A stretch of 64,000 bases of DNA from Sipunculus nudus (Eukaryota; Annelida; Sipuncula; Golfingiida; Sipunculidae): positions 3,374,601 to 3,438,600 of the forward strand of contig CM049319.1 in NCBI GenBank assembly GCA_026874595.1, in the 5' to 3' direction. Below the pieces are notes generated by a model. That model had not been told where the DNA came from. It saw only the letters and a program-made list of their open reading frames with translations, and did not search any database. Shown here one piece after another: positions 1-11,613 of this stretch (positions are counted from its first letter, which is position 1; every line of letters begins with the position of its first letter). A program made the translations under genes and the position numbers.

Positions 1-912
1 TATTTGCTTGTAATGATAAATGATTGTTCAGCTGATCCGCTAAACCCACCGCAGATTGTTATCTATCTGTGTATATGTGAAACAGTTCCAATGAACAACA
101 AAGATATACATCTAAGTTGGTACAATTGACTAATATTTAATACGATACATAAATGATGACTGAATATTCATTATTAAAAAAAAACTGCGCATGTGCAGAA
201 AAAAATCACTAATATTAAAATGAAATCACGCGAAGCACAGAAAAAAATATTTTGATATGATAATACGCTCCTCAACCAGCAGGCATGTACTGCAGTCGTC
301 CCAGACATAGTTTCGTGTAACCGCTGCTTTCTATTATATGGTTCTCTTGGCAGGAACACCAGGGTGCGTACAGAGCTTAGAAATTTTATCAGACCACCGA
401 TATTGCATTCAGCATCAAGTCCAAAACTAAACATGTAACACCCGCTCTTGTTTGTCTGATAACACCCATTCTGGCACAGGGCCAAGAATAAGACCAATGT
501 CCCGGTGTAATTAAAGAGCTCTATAGGTGCGTGTATATATCCAATAACAAAGAGCTTGAATTATAAGTTAAAAGTTGTGTGTGTTAAGTTTCTGAATTGT
601 TTCTCACCGAATAAGGTCTTACAATGGTTAGTTTTAAGTTAATCTCAATTGTGTGTATACGTTACCAGATGACATTATATGTGAAACCTGCTGCATTCAT
701 GTACTTTCTCCAGTTATGGATTATCCTTTCCCGTAAATTGCGTATTGTACATCCTTGTTTATGGTAAGTATATGAGAGTCTATGGGTTTTCATTAGCAAG
801 GAAGTAGGTTTCCTTCAGTGTGGGGTGAAAAATGTATTTTCGGCAAATTACATGATATAATTATATTGTCTACAAAATATCTATAACGAAAGAAAATGAC
901 CATATATTTTAT

Positions 913-914
913 AC

Positions 915-970
<56 letters not shown>
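913..970. repeat. (AT)n microsatellite
   Basis: Near-perfect alternating AT run of about 58 bp in AT-rich non-coding DNA. Positions 1-900 hold no gene that I can support; a cysteine-containing open frame on the minus strand around 174-545 has no recognisable domain. Confidence 0.9.
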
Positions 971-973
<3 letters not shown>

Positions 974-1156
974 ATTTATTGTTGTTAAGAAGGGCGGCAA
1001 ATTCTAGTTACGCTAGTTACGCCACTGGGGACAGGCAACATAACTTCTCGTCTGATTTTTTTTTTTTTGGTGGAGGTATTCTTCTCCATTTTAATGCTTC
1101 CTTGACCAATCTTAACCTCTATGTTCATCTACATAATTCCATGTCAGTTGGAGACA

Positions 1157-1415
1157 GTGTAGCTGAGCGGTAACACACGCTTTCTGTCGATCATATCCTG
1201 GGGTTACACTGGCTTGGCGACTATCGCACCTGCGTGTAATCACACCTGTTGATTGGCCATACAACAGATGAATCCCCCAGATTCGCACTTATTTGTGAGT
1301 GATACACGGCTGTATAGTTAACCCCTCCCTTTAAGCCGGCAGAGCATTCACCCTGGGCTTGGTCGACCCTGAAAAAGCATACGTCCGAGTCCTTTGCTTC
1401 ACCCCTTCACTGCAA
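1157..1415. mobile_element. tRNA-derived SINE fragments, head to head
   Basis: Positions 1160-1185 read GTAGCTGAGCGGTAAC, a good Pol III A-box context on the plus strand. Positions about 1280-1415 resemble, in the same orientation, the element at 20690-20905: both share GTGAGTGA.ACACGGC, TTAAGCC, a GACC.TGAAAAA word and GAGTCCTTTGCT-CACCCCT. The second piece is therefore a truncated copy of that SINE read from its minus strand. No tRNA-like fold is intact. Confidence 0.5.
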
Positions 1416-1473
1416 ACGCCAGTCAGAAGAACAGACCTGAATGAAGTACAAATTTGAAACATTGCATACTTAC

Positions 1474-1768
1474 GAGCCGTGGTAAACCTCAAACTTCACT
1501 TCCTTGGTCTTTTCTGATACCTTACCTACAAAAACACATGGCAGATGATTTCGTCAAAGCCCCACGTTAATTGACTAAGTAATACGTTCTTTTAGGAAAC
1601 TATTACAGAAACATTGTATTGTAAATATACTTCAACGTTTTCTTTTTCAAATAGTTTATTTATTATCTTAATTGTTTATTTTTACGTTTACTCACCAAGC
1701 CATGAAGCTGCAGGAATTATCACCATGAAGAGTAGAACAAAATGCAGTCGATACTTTATAGAATACAT
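1474..1768 (-). CDS. Secreted protein of unknown family, first two coding exons (partial)
   Basis: On the minus strand, an ATG at 1768 opens a 24-codon exon (1768-1696) encoding a classical signal peptide: MYSIKYR, then the hydrophobic core LHFVLLFMVIIPAAS. It ends at a strong donor, CTTG|GTGAGT, in phase 1. A second exon (1525-1474, 52 nt) follows an acceptor TTTTTGTAG, restores the frame by completing a Gly codon, encodes KVSEKTKEVKFEVYHG, and ends at GTAAGT in phase 2. Two good donors, one good acceptor and matching phase support a real gene read toward position 1. I found no phase-compatible third exon before the window edge; the cysteine-containing open frame near 174-545 does not join in frame. 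An in-frame ATG at 1870 would add an N-terminal stretch that buries the signal peptide, so I prefer 1768. Function unknown. Confidence 0.4.
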
Positions 1769-1870
1769 ATTGTCCAGTCGGTCCCGTATGTGCGTAGAAA
1801 CCGATGTGCACTGGATTAGAATTAGTCTTGTTGCTGTCTTGATTCCGAAGGGAACATATAAATGAGACAT

Positions 1871-2987
1871 CTGCCCGTTTAACCAGATTCTATCGCTATA
1901 TTAAATGCACGCATGATAAGTTATATATGACACATCTCAGGTGTAAGTTAAACTGGGTGACAAACGTACTGTATAAGCAAGGTCTCCAAAGCCTGGTCTC
2001 ACCATTCTTGCAAAGAAGATTAATGTTATGCTTCATTTCACTGTGTTAACATCCATTTAATCCATACACTCCATGTAATTGTCGCGATGATTTGTAGCGT
2101 TCATGGGAAACTTCTTTCCCACGCGTCTGTACAGTTGTTGAATTAAAATTCAACAGTTGGCTTCATATCAACATTTGCAATTTCAGCCGGCTGAATATCA
2201 ATAATTAAAAGTATTCACGTTATCTTCCGCACTGTTTGTGTCCTCTTTTCCCGATAATTATCTCCCTGTTGTGTTGTGGTTGAAAACATTTCAATGCACC
2301 CACAATTATTGTCATACATTTCCTATCACCAAACAGAACAAACATGGGCCCAAGGACCTCAATCTCACCTGTGAACAATCTTCACATGAATATACTGGAA
2401 GAGCAAGACTTTCCACTTCTCACAGGACAATCCTTATTGCAATACCCGAGAATTTTTATACGAACTAAATAATATATATAAACAGGAATTTCACACCTTG
2501 GAAAAATCAGTTTATTTTTACTTCTTAAACTTCTTACTTCTTAAACTGTATTAATATAGTTTATCTCAAAGATCTAGGTGTCAAATAAAGTGTAGTATTT
2601 TTTTACATGATGTGAACATGTTCTAATATAAACCCTAACTTTCTTGGTACCATTCTTCAGCATTTCTTGTTCAATCCATTTATACTGAAATCTTTTTGTT
2701 TAGGAGTGGACACGAAAGAAAGCCCTTTTTCAATGAATTAAAGATACTGCAGGATTTAAATGATGCACGCTCGTCTGCGGTAACCAAAGATCCTTCTTAT
2801 AACTTGCAAAAGCCCAAGAACCTTTATTTGGAGCTATTTATCTGAGAAAACAATGGTTTCGGACAGTCAACTAAATCCGGCGTTAGTGTCTATTAAAAGT
2901 GCATTTATCTAATGAATGTACATAAATTGTGTCTTGTTTTAGTTCAAGAATAATAACCATGTTAAATTGATTCTACTCCACTTAGTC
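1871..2987. other. Non-coding, no feature recognised
   Basis: AT-rich sequence with short open frames only. I see no exon with credible splice sites on either strand and no clear repeat structure. Confidence 0.5.
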
Positions 2988-3003
2988 CAGCGGTTAAGCT
3001 CCC

Positions 3004-3545
3004 ATATATAAAAGAATTGTGCAAAAAATGAAAGAAGCATTAACGTTTCCAAAACTGTTCTTTGGAGTTTAATTGTGAATTTCTGATATAGGGCCAAGTT
3101 GAAAATAAATTATCTTGGCCAAAATCCAAGATGGCGGTCAAGATTGCCGCAAGAATTAAAAATGTCAATAACTCCAGTAATAATGTCGCAAGAAAGCATC
3201 GCAAGTACTTTATTTCTATTTTTTTTTGGGGGGGGGGGGGCAGGAAATTCAATTTTTGAGGTTTAAAATCTCTCCAGTCATTCATTATAATTTTATTATA
3301 GCTGCATATTTAAAAGAATTGTGTAAAAAATGAAAGAAGAATAAGACTTGGAATTATAGTTGTCCCGACCGTACTCAATATTTCACGTTATGAGGCCAAG
3401 CGGAATTCAGAATATTTTGGTCAAAATCCAAGATGGCGAACAAGATGGCCGCCGGCATTTCATATTATAACATATGCGGTGTACTTTATCTATCCTTTTG
3501 GGGTCGAGAAATTCATTCATATGGTTTTCAAGTCAGTATAATAAC
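3004..3545. repeat. Two diverged tandem copies of a YY1-motif repeat
   Basis: Both copies begin near AAAGAATTGTG.AAAAAATGAAAGAAG and contain AAAATCCAAGATGGCG followed by a second AAGAT(T/G)G(C)CGCC. The third copy is inverted at 7370-7617. The motif CCAAGATGGCGG resembles the YY1 site AAnATGGCGGC. A G13 run sits at 3228-3240. Confidence 0.6.
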
Positions 3546-4064
3546 TCTGTGAATGAATTCTGGTTTTATTTGAAATTATAATAGAAATTACAATATTAAA
3601 AAACTTTTTTTCAAGGACATGGAACGATAAAACTTATTTGTTAACCATGTGCTGAAATTTAATATATATATTTATTTCAAATTTGGACACTATGTCTCTT
3701 TCAATGTATTGAGTGGTAAAACGATCGACTCTCTCCACTGGCGACGAAGGTTCTATAACCGGTATTGCTATGAGAGTTGGTTAAAGTGGTTCTCCTTGAC
3801 TTCTCATTCTAACCACCCCTACCGAACACCACCATCCGAACCATGGAAGGCCTTGTACCAGTTATATATATTAACAAGTTGTACAATCCATATAACATAA
3901 ATTATTTCTGTTTATAAATTTTATTTCAGACTGAATGCGTGCATGGCAGGATACACACACAGGTAGAAGCTCACACCTGTCAGGTGTATAGATTCCATTA
4001 CTTTTTTACTATGAGGTGATGGTGAAGCTTTCAGACTCTTTGCTTGTATGAAAACAGAATAAGT

Positions 4065-5431
4065 ACACATTTAGAAGCTCACAACATTATGCTTTATGCT
4101 TTCTTTTTTAAGGACAGATTTAGGCCTGATATCACTTTCTATGAGAATTAAGTTATCCATACGATAAAGACGGTTTGTTATTAAAAAGAAGTCTAACCCT
4201 ATCGTTAAGACATTGGAGGGAATCTCTTGGTTTCTGGTGAGGTGAGATTTCACCATTATGTCATTGAGACATCGACGGGATTCAAAGTGGAGACCTAAAA
4301 CTCCTATGTTCAAAGCCCTAATCACTAGGCGACGTCCTACCCCTTCATATGCTTGCTTTGTACTGTGGTGATTGTGCAGGACAGATTCAGCAATCTTGCA
4401 GATACTTGTGCAGTTTGTGATTTACCCGCTAACGTTGGTGATATGGTAAGATCATCCAATTATCTGACATTGGCTTTGCATAAACCGTTATTGTCTTAAA
4501 ATACTTCATTTGCTTACATAATGCACACCTTTAATTTTACTCAGACGTATATATAAATATCATTTGAAAAATATTAACTAAATTTATTTGAATAAATAAT
4601 TAACACCATGTGCACATGATGCAAAATTGTAGATCGCACTGAACATTGCACATAAGATAAACAGAACCGATAGTTCGTAAAATGGAATCGTGTGTGATTT
4701 ACAAGAAGAAAACACTATTGTCCTGTCAGATCTGAAAGAAAATATTCAAGCATATGTGAAAAAAATTGGCAGTATTACAAAATTTTATGTAATAAACTAT
4801 TCTGGATAGCAGTAATAATATTCAGGAATAATATTCAGAACTAGTCTGTTGTCATTGATGTATGTTCACTTGATGAAGCATGTGGTATGTAATAAAAGTT
4901 TCCCAAACATTCTGCATAAAGCTGACATAAAGAGAACAAATAACCACCAAGGCACAGCAGCTGAAGGCACAGAGCCTTAACATTCACCCATCAAGTCAAA
5001 GGAATCTCAAACCGAGCTTTGTACTGAATTTAATCAAGATGATGGAGACAAAATTTATTTCTGGAACCTAAGGGTTTATTACATTTTTAAACCTTGTGGT
5101 GTGAATTAGAAATTCTTTCTTGCGCCTTGCTTTTCCATTCCCTCATCTTACAACCTTGAAACTCAACTATCAGCTGACTTGAACACTGGCAGCACTGATC
5201 CCTGAAGATTGATACACGAGGTAAATATTCTAATAATACATGCATGTACTACATGAATCTACAAGTATCCATACCGTTAGCAAATGAAGTATTTGTTGAT
5301 ACCAACACATCATGCAAAGTGAATGCCAACTCATTAAAGGAAAAAATTTTTTATCACGAAAATACCATCACAGCAAAAAGTAGCGATATTTTACTAATAA
5401 GTGTTTAATATTTCGTACGAGCATTATCAGA
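4065..5431. other. Centre of the foldback element, non-coding
   Basis: No transposase-like frame was found. A short open stretch at 4381-4446 flanked by CAG| and |GTAAGA encodes a TCAVCDLPA (CxxC) piece, but nothing nearby extends it. Confidence 0.4.
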
Positions 5432-5773
5432 AATAATAATAATAATATATAGTATTTATATAGCGCCATTTCTCCTATGGTCGGACTCACAGTGCAATTC
5501 ACACACACACAAACCCACATACAATTTCATGAAAATCTACTCCCTGTGCCTGACCCAGAAAAAAAATAATGCATATTAATTACCAACTTTTTGCCGAAAG
5601 AGATATGTTTTTAAATTAGTTTTAAATGATACAAGAGTTGGAGATTTCCTAAGTGTAATGGAAAGTGAATTCCAAACTTTTGGGGCTACGAACTGGAAGG
5701 AACGTTCACCAATTTTCATTTTATACTTTGGTACTTTAAGAAGACTTCCGCCAGCCGAGCGAAGCGTACGCAA
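5432..5773 (-). mobile_element. CR1/L2-like LINE, truncated 3' end
   Basis: The minus-strand frame 5773-5576 encodes the typical C-terminal tail of a non-LTR retrotransposon ORF2: GERSFQFVAPKVWNSL, then LRKSPTLVSFKTNLKTYLF, then a stop. This corresponds to the family's WNSLP...FK..LKT.LF motif. Downstream the strand reads into GGCGCTATATAAATACT and ends in an ATT/TATT microsatellite, as CR1/L2-type LINE 3' ends do. Only the last 65 or so codons are present. It lies in the middle of the 3.0-7.6 kb foldback. Confidence 0.75.
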
Positions 5774-7990
5774 AGGCCGATAGGTTATTAATTTTTTCAG
5801 TCAAATATGATGCAAGTGAGTCATCAAAACGGCGGTAAACAAAAACATCAATTTTGTATTGAACATCACAATATTAGTAATCTGCAAAGGTATCTACATG
5901 TATGTTGATTAAACCACGCATTCATCACCATAGCACAAATTAAGGTCTATGCTTATTCTGTCTTCATGCCAGCATACAGTGTGAAAGCCATCACCTTGTG
6001 GCAACAGAAGCATAGAATCTATACAGCAAACATGTGTGAGCTTCTACAAGTGTACGTCCTGTCATGCACCCATGCAGTCTAAATAATTAATATATGCGAT
6101 TTTCCGTTAAAACACGCATGGTTTTTAAATAGATGAAACCAGTGCATGTATATTAAATTACAGCACTACAATCTGATATTTCCGAACTTCATTAACAAAG
6201 GTTTACAAGAATGTTAAGTTGATCGTAAAATTTAATGTCATGTTTGTACATTTTCGAAATTCCTATCTATTCTTGGCAGATATATCAAGCTTCAAATATG
6301 ATCCCAGTCATATTTTCAAAATTTCTTTCATCAATCGCCTCTGAGGAAATCAAACAAAGAAATCGGAAAAATTAATGTTATAAACCACATATCAGCAAAT
6401 GACACTTTCATTTGAAAATGCATTAATCGACAAATTTTACCAGATTTACCATTGGATGTGCTAATGAAAAAGACACTTTTTGCAAAATTTCAATACGTAC
6501 ACAGAAGGCATAGAATCTGACATATGTTAGCTTCTTGAATATGTCTATATCCTGCCACGCACCTATGAGTGTGATATAATAAATATAAGCAAGCTAAACT
6601 TTATTTTATATGGATTGTTAATTTTATTTTTATATACCTTTTATATGGATTGTACATTGTATTAGTTATAATAAGTAATACAAGCCCCTCTCCATGGCTC
6701 GAATTGTTGCGTTCGGTAGTACATAGGGGTGGGTGAAATCGGAGGACACTCAGAAAACAACGGACCTTGAAGGACCACTACACCCCACTCTGATAGGAAT
6801 GATGTTGATCAAATCTGGGGCTTTTGTAGATAGACGAGAGATTTACCACTCGACTGTCCATTTCATTTCATTGAAACAGACATAGGGCTCAAATACTTGG
6901 AATTGATATATATTTCAAATGTCAGGAAAGTTTTATTCATGCATTTGAAATTTCCCAATTGCACTGACAATTTTTGAATATCCTAGTGATTAGTGTTCAT
7001 GGACATATCCAGTCCTTAATTTTATTTTAGATGTCGACATTCAAGTTTCTTGCACCCCATTACCTCTTTAAAGCAATTATATTTATCAGCATGCGAAATA
7101 ATGTGAAATTAAAAGGAAGAAATATGAAAAACTGTTCTACAATTCAAGCATCAAAATGCATGACTGAACAGACAAACCTAGCCCGGCAAATGACACTTTC
7201 TTTGAGAACAATCACAAAGTATATTCAACTGCTGTGCAGAACTCAACAAATAAATTTTATCGTTCCATTTGCTTGGAAAAAAAGGCAAAGGCAATAAATC
7301 ACAATTATAATACCAAATAAATCCAAAATTCAATCACAGAATAATAAAACAAACTTGAAACCCTTCTAAATGGAATTTCTTGACCCCGAAAACATAGAAA
7401 TAGTGCACTTGCAATGCATTTTAGGACAAATATAACCGGATATATTGATATTTTATAATCCGGCGGCCATCTTGGCCGTCATCTTTGATTCTGACCAAGA
7501 TAGAGTGAATTCCGCCTGTATCTGAAAACACCAATTTTGGTATGCACAACTTTTATGCCTAGTTTTATGCTTCTTTCATTTTTTGCCCAATTCTTCTTTA
7601 TACAGCTGGACTAACTAGCAATTGAATGAAAAACAATTTATTCCAGAGGGAAATCCTTAATCCTTGTGGAAGAAGTTAGCACACCTGATTAAGTGGCACA
7701 GGTAATCTCAATTCTAATTCTCGTGGAAAATCGATTTATCACGTGATACAGTCTTAGACAATGGGCCTATGTGAAATGTACTAAGGCCAGTCTATTACTT
7801 CAATTCTCACTCTCTGTATTTCATCATTATTATATATTATGTAAATTGCAGGTGTTCAAGTTAATTGGGACTTTGTGTATTCAAATGTCATAGCTGAGTT
7901 GCCAGGTATTTACATAATGACTGTAATTGCTTAGCCTTGATTACATGGCAACTCTATTCAGTCCAATTGAACTTTCATTCAGCTCCTGTG

Positions 7991-8448
7991 CACACCTTTC
8001 TTTCATTGCATCTGTTGTGACACGTCAGGGAAATCTCTGATTGGTTTACTTATGGTTTATAAATCTTGCTTGAAGATATGCTGTTGGGGAGAGTCAGTTA
8101 CAAACTGGGGGCCAAGCCCTGAAGAGGGGGTTGGCAATACCCTCTCCTGTATAGTTAAAATAAAGAATCTTTTACATCAACTCAGAGACTTGTCAGTTTG
8201 TCACCAGTGCATTCTGGACCACCTTTCTTTTATTGCATCTGTTGTGACACGTCAGGGAAATCTCTGATTGGTTTACTTATGGTTTATAAATCTTGCTTGA
8301 AGATATGCTGTTGGGGAGAGTCAGTTACAAACTGGGGGCCAAGCCCTAAAGAGGGGCTTGGCAATACCCTCTCCTGTATAGTTAAAATAAAGAATCTTTT
8401 ACATCAACTCAGAGACTTGTAAGTTTGTCACCAATGCATCCTGGACCT
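7991..8448 (+). repeat. 227-bp unit duplicated in tandem
   Basis: Two nearly identical copies lie at an offset of 227 bp (for example TCTCTGATTGG at 8034 and 8261). Each contains CTGATTGG, TTTATAAAT, a GGGAGAGTCAGTTAC segment, a short inverted pair around CCAAGCCCT / AGGGG.TTGG, and AAAATAAAGAATC. TATA box, then a polyadenylation signal about 110 bp later, is the arrangement of an LTR promoter/R region, but no LTR ends or internal coding region were found. Confidence 0.75.
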
Positions 8449-8752
8449 GGTTATAATCTCTACATTTGTACTTGACTGAATTTGACGCAGTACGCCCCTC
8501 CTCCTTGAGCAGAAAGATCTCTCATTTTATTTATTTATCATATATATTGTATTAAATTTTCATCTTTCAGAATTCCGTTTTATCCCCTAGCAATCAGATT
8601 ATTAAAGTATCCACTGTTTGTTACTTTCCAATCAATTAGTTTATTATATTAATGAACAGCTTTGTGATTTACTCCATATTTAGAAAGCATCTAAATATTT
8701 CTATGACAAGGGCAGGAGTATATTCGGTATTATACTCTGCTGGGTAATAATA

Positions 8753-8766
8753 CCCCCCCCCCCCCC
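8753..8766. repeat. Poly-C tract
   Basis: Fourteen C residues followed by TCCCC. It is one of about a dozen such homopolymer tracts in the window. Confidence 0.9.
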
Positions 8767-8948
8767 TCCCCAAACTGCATTCGCAAAATCATTTATGAGA
8801 ATAGTAGTTAAGGAATGAACATTTTATTTTAGGTGACAGGTGCCTTAAAATGTCCCCTTAACATTGCACATTATTCTTGGGTTTTCCTCTCCCTTACCCT
8901 CCCCATGTACCTATAAATATATTTTAGGAAACATGGTGAAATAAGTGA

Positions 8949-9030
8949 TATATATATATGTTTATGTATAATATATCTATATATATGTATATATATATAT
9001 AATTTACAAAACAAAATTTTATGAACTTAG

Positions 9031-9072
<42 letters not shown>

Positions 9073-9103
9073 ACAAAACAAAATTTTATGAACTTAGATT
9101 TAA
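8949..9103. repeat. (TA)n microsatellite with duplicated flank
   Basis: Impure and pure TA runs are separated and followed by two copies of a 38-bp segment beginning ATAATTTACAAAACAAAATT, at about 8998-9036 and 9065-9103. The flank was duplicated together with the array. Confidence 0.8.
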
Positions 9104-9590
9104 TATTTTAACACTAAGCCACCAACCCAATTATAGCGCACCCTGTTCTCGAATTTCTGGACTTCCCACTGATTTGCGGGCAGGCACACAGAGAGCCCGG
9201 TCAGGGCTTTAGTATTTGTTTGCTACTAAAATACATAACAAAAGTGATTCCATGTACCCATAGACGTAACACAGTGACAGTTAAATAGTCGGTCAGCAGT
9301 AGTGTTACTTAAATTTCGTCCGGGTTCGACATGCACGCAATATGAACACAAGAAAGACTCACAAAATGCTCGATAATATTTATAATAACAAAATTATTAT
9401 TTACAATATGTACATGATATAAACAGTATGTTCTGGTTTCATTCTCAAAAATTTTTCCACCCGATACACCAATATAGCAAGCAGATATATGGTGGTAATA
9501 CTTAGCTTAAACTTAAAGGTGTCTCCCGTCCAAATACATGACATCCGAATACAACTCTTGGGGCATCAGGAGTTGTTCCCGCTACTAAAA

Positions 9591-10049
9591 CAGTTCACAT
9601 TAGAGTTCCAACAGTCCAAAGGTAGTATTAAAAGCAGTTCACATTAAGAGTTCCAACAGTCCAAAGGTAGTATTAAAAGCAGTTCACTTTAAGAGTTCCA
9701 ACAGTCCAAAGGTAGTATTAAAAGCAGTTCACATTAGAGTTCTAAAAGTCCAAAGGTAGTATTAAAAGCAGTTCACATTAAGAGTCCCAACAGTCCAAAG
9801 GTAGTATTAAAAGCAGTTCACATTAAGAGTTCCAACAGTCCAAAGGTAGTATTAAAAGCAGTTCACGTTAAGAGTTCCAACAGTCCAAAGGTAGTATTAA
9901 AAGCAGTTCACATTAGAGTTCTAACAGTCCAAAGGTAGTATTAAAAGCAGTTCACATTAAGAGTTCCAACAGTCCAAAGGTAGTATTAAAAGCAGTTTAC
10001 ATTAAGAGTTCAAACAGTCTAAAGGTAGTATTAAAAAGCAGTTCATGTA
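9591..10049. repeat. Minisatellite, 44/45-bp unit, about 10 copies
   Basis: CAGTTCAC recurs at 9591, 9635, 9680, 9725, 9769, 9814, 9859, 9904, 9948, 9993 and 10039. The unit contains CAACAGTCCAAAGGTAG and TATTAAAAG. Copies starting at 9591, 9725 and 9904 are 44 bp because they read ATTAGAG instead of ATTAAGAG. The final copy is partial. Confidence 0.95.
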
Positions 10050-11380
10050 GGGCTCTTATACTCTTAGGGCGGAGTGATTGTCACAATAACTAGTTCAAGA
10101 CAGCACAGATTCCAAACAACACATGCGACTTTACGTTCCTCTTCTTAAAACACAAAGAACCTGTTGTCCCTCCTTTGTAGTTCCGCTCCGCTGCACGACG
10201 ATCTCAGTTCTCGCGCCCTCACACTGCACGGTTGACCACGCCATCGTGTATAATCACAATGTCACACCATCACGTGATTATATAATTTGTCGCGAGGTGA
10301 CAGTAACTAATCTAAGCATTGCTACACATCAAGAGCAAGTTGTTCGTTCGGCCAACAAAAGGAATTGACTTATAAGTCTTAACCATTGCATGGACTGGGC
10401 CAGTCTATCATACAAACAGACACACACAAGTTATTGATCACTCATTTCAAACTAGACCCGCATTTACTTACATATCCACAAGGATAGATTCCTTTTTTTC
10501 TAACAAAAATTAAATTCTAATAATACAGAACACACATTAAAATAAGACCAAAGTCATTATGTTGTATTATGCCAAATTTAATATATACCATAAATTTGTA
10601 CAGACTATTCACAAAAGAATATGTTTCAATGATAAATAAAGAAACCAACACTGACGTTACAATGAAATACACAGGAGCCTTGCTTACTGAAATACCATTT
10701 ATAAAACATAAAATTAAACACAGGATTTTATTTTTAAAGTGTTTAGCCTTTATGTATCTTGTTGAGATTTTTGTTTTCTCTCATGAAATGTATGATTAAG
10801 GGAGCCTGTAGTGTAAGTATACCCTCTTACCAGGCCATTTCAATACTAAAAAAAATATTATTCATAATAATAAAACATCATATGTCATAACAAATTCTTT
10901 TAATCTTATATATATTGTCAACGGGGTACTTGTAATAGTTACAATTATGTATATAAGTCCATATTTTTATATTAATCTTTAAATGACTATTATAATTAAA
11001 CAACTTTCATAACCAATTAAAATAATGCTTTACCAAAGTGTAGAACTAAATGTTTCATACAGTTTGAATCAGTATAAATGTTATAATAAGTGCTCGTGCA
11101 AAGTTCTCCATTTAACTTTGGTCCTCACAGTCCCCAAATAAATACAAGTGATAAAAAGAAACAAACACATACTTCCTGTCCACTTATAATAATGATTAAA
11201 GTACTCATTTATAAATTATTTTCATAATCAAAACAGAACCTTAATACATGTGTAATAGAATTTGCATTTGTGATCAAGTGCACAAATAAATGTGGATAAA
11301 ATAAATAAAGTGCACATATTTCTCTTCCCTCTTTTATATGATGATAGCCTATATACAGAGAAAACTCTCTTTAATAGCAC
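10050..11380. other. Non-coding flank downstream of BET1L
   Basis: AT-rich; no exon was recognised on either strand. It may include the 3' untranslated region of the minus-strand BET1L gene, but no polyadenylation site could be chosen with confidence. Confidence 0.4.
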
Positions 11381-11389
11381 AGACAATTG

Positions 11390-11512
11390 AGGCAGTGCCA
11401 AAAAGTTTAAACAGAGTTCCATTACCTCCGTAATAAGGGCACCTCCGTATAACAGACAAACTAATGTGCGGTTGATATCTGTAATAGGGGGAAGGTCCAC
11501 TGTATATGTAGA
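11390..11512 (-). mobile_element. Tigger/pogo-like end fragment
   Basis: Read on the minus strand from 11512, the sequence starts TACAGTGGACCTTCCCCC and continues with GGAGGTGCCCTTATTACGG. This resembles the TA plus CAGTnGAACCTC termini and 'row' repeats of pogo/Tigger MITEs, like the element at 29868-31331. The matching other end was not found. Confidence 0.4.
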
Positions 11513-11613
11513 CTTATGTACCAACACTTTCTAGAATCTGATAGCAGTGGAGCATGTTGAAGATTAATATAAAAATATACTTTAACCTTGAGAGTTCAAA
11601 CTTAAACCGTTCC

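Larger units (their letters stand above)
2988..7617. mobile_element. Large imperfect foldback (inverted-repeat) element
   Basis: The left arm (about 2988-4064) matches the reverse complement of about 6490-7617 in colinear blocks. The outer block carries TTAGTCCAGC and GCAAAAAATGAAAGAAGCAT. A middle block carries paired motifs around CCACCCCTA, CGAACCATGGA / CGAGCCATGGA and TGTACAATCCATATAA. An inner block carries GCATGGCAGGATA / GCGTGGCAGGATA and AGAAGCT. A further inverted copy of the inner block lies at about 5945-6090. The outermost block of the left arm is itself tandemly duplicated (3004-3290 and 3301-3545). The arms are clearly diverged, so the element is old. No transposase frame was found, and target-site duplications are not evident. 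Confidence 0.6.

Noticed and set aside
4381-4446. Open 66-nt stretch with TCAVCDLPA between AG and GTAAGA
   Set aside because: Isolated, short, and without neighbouring exons; the CxxC could be chance.
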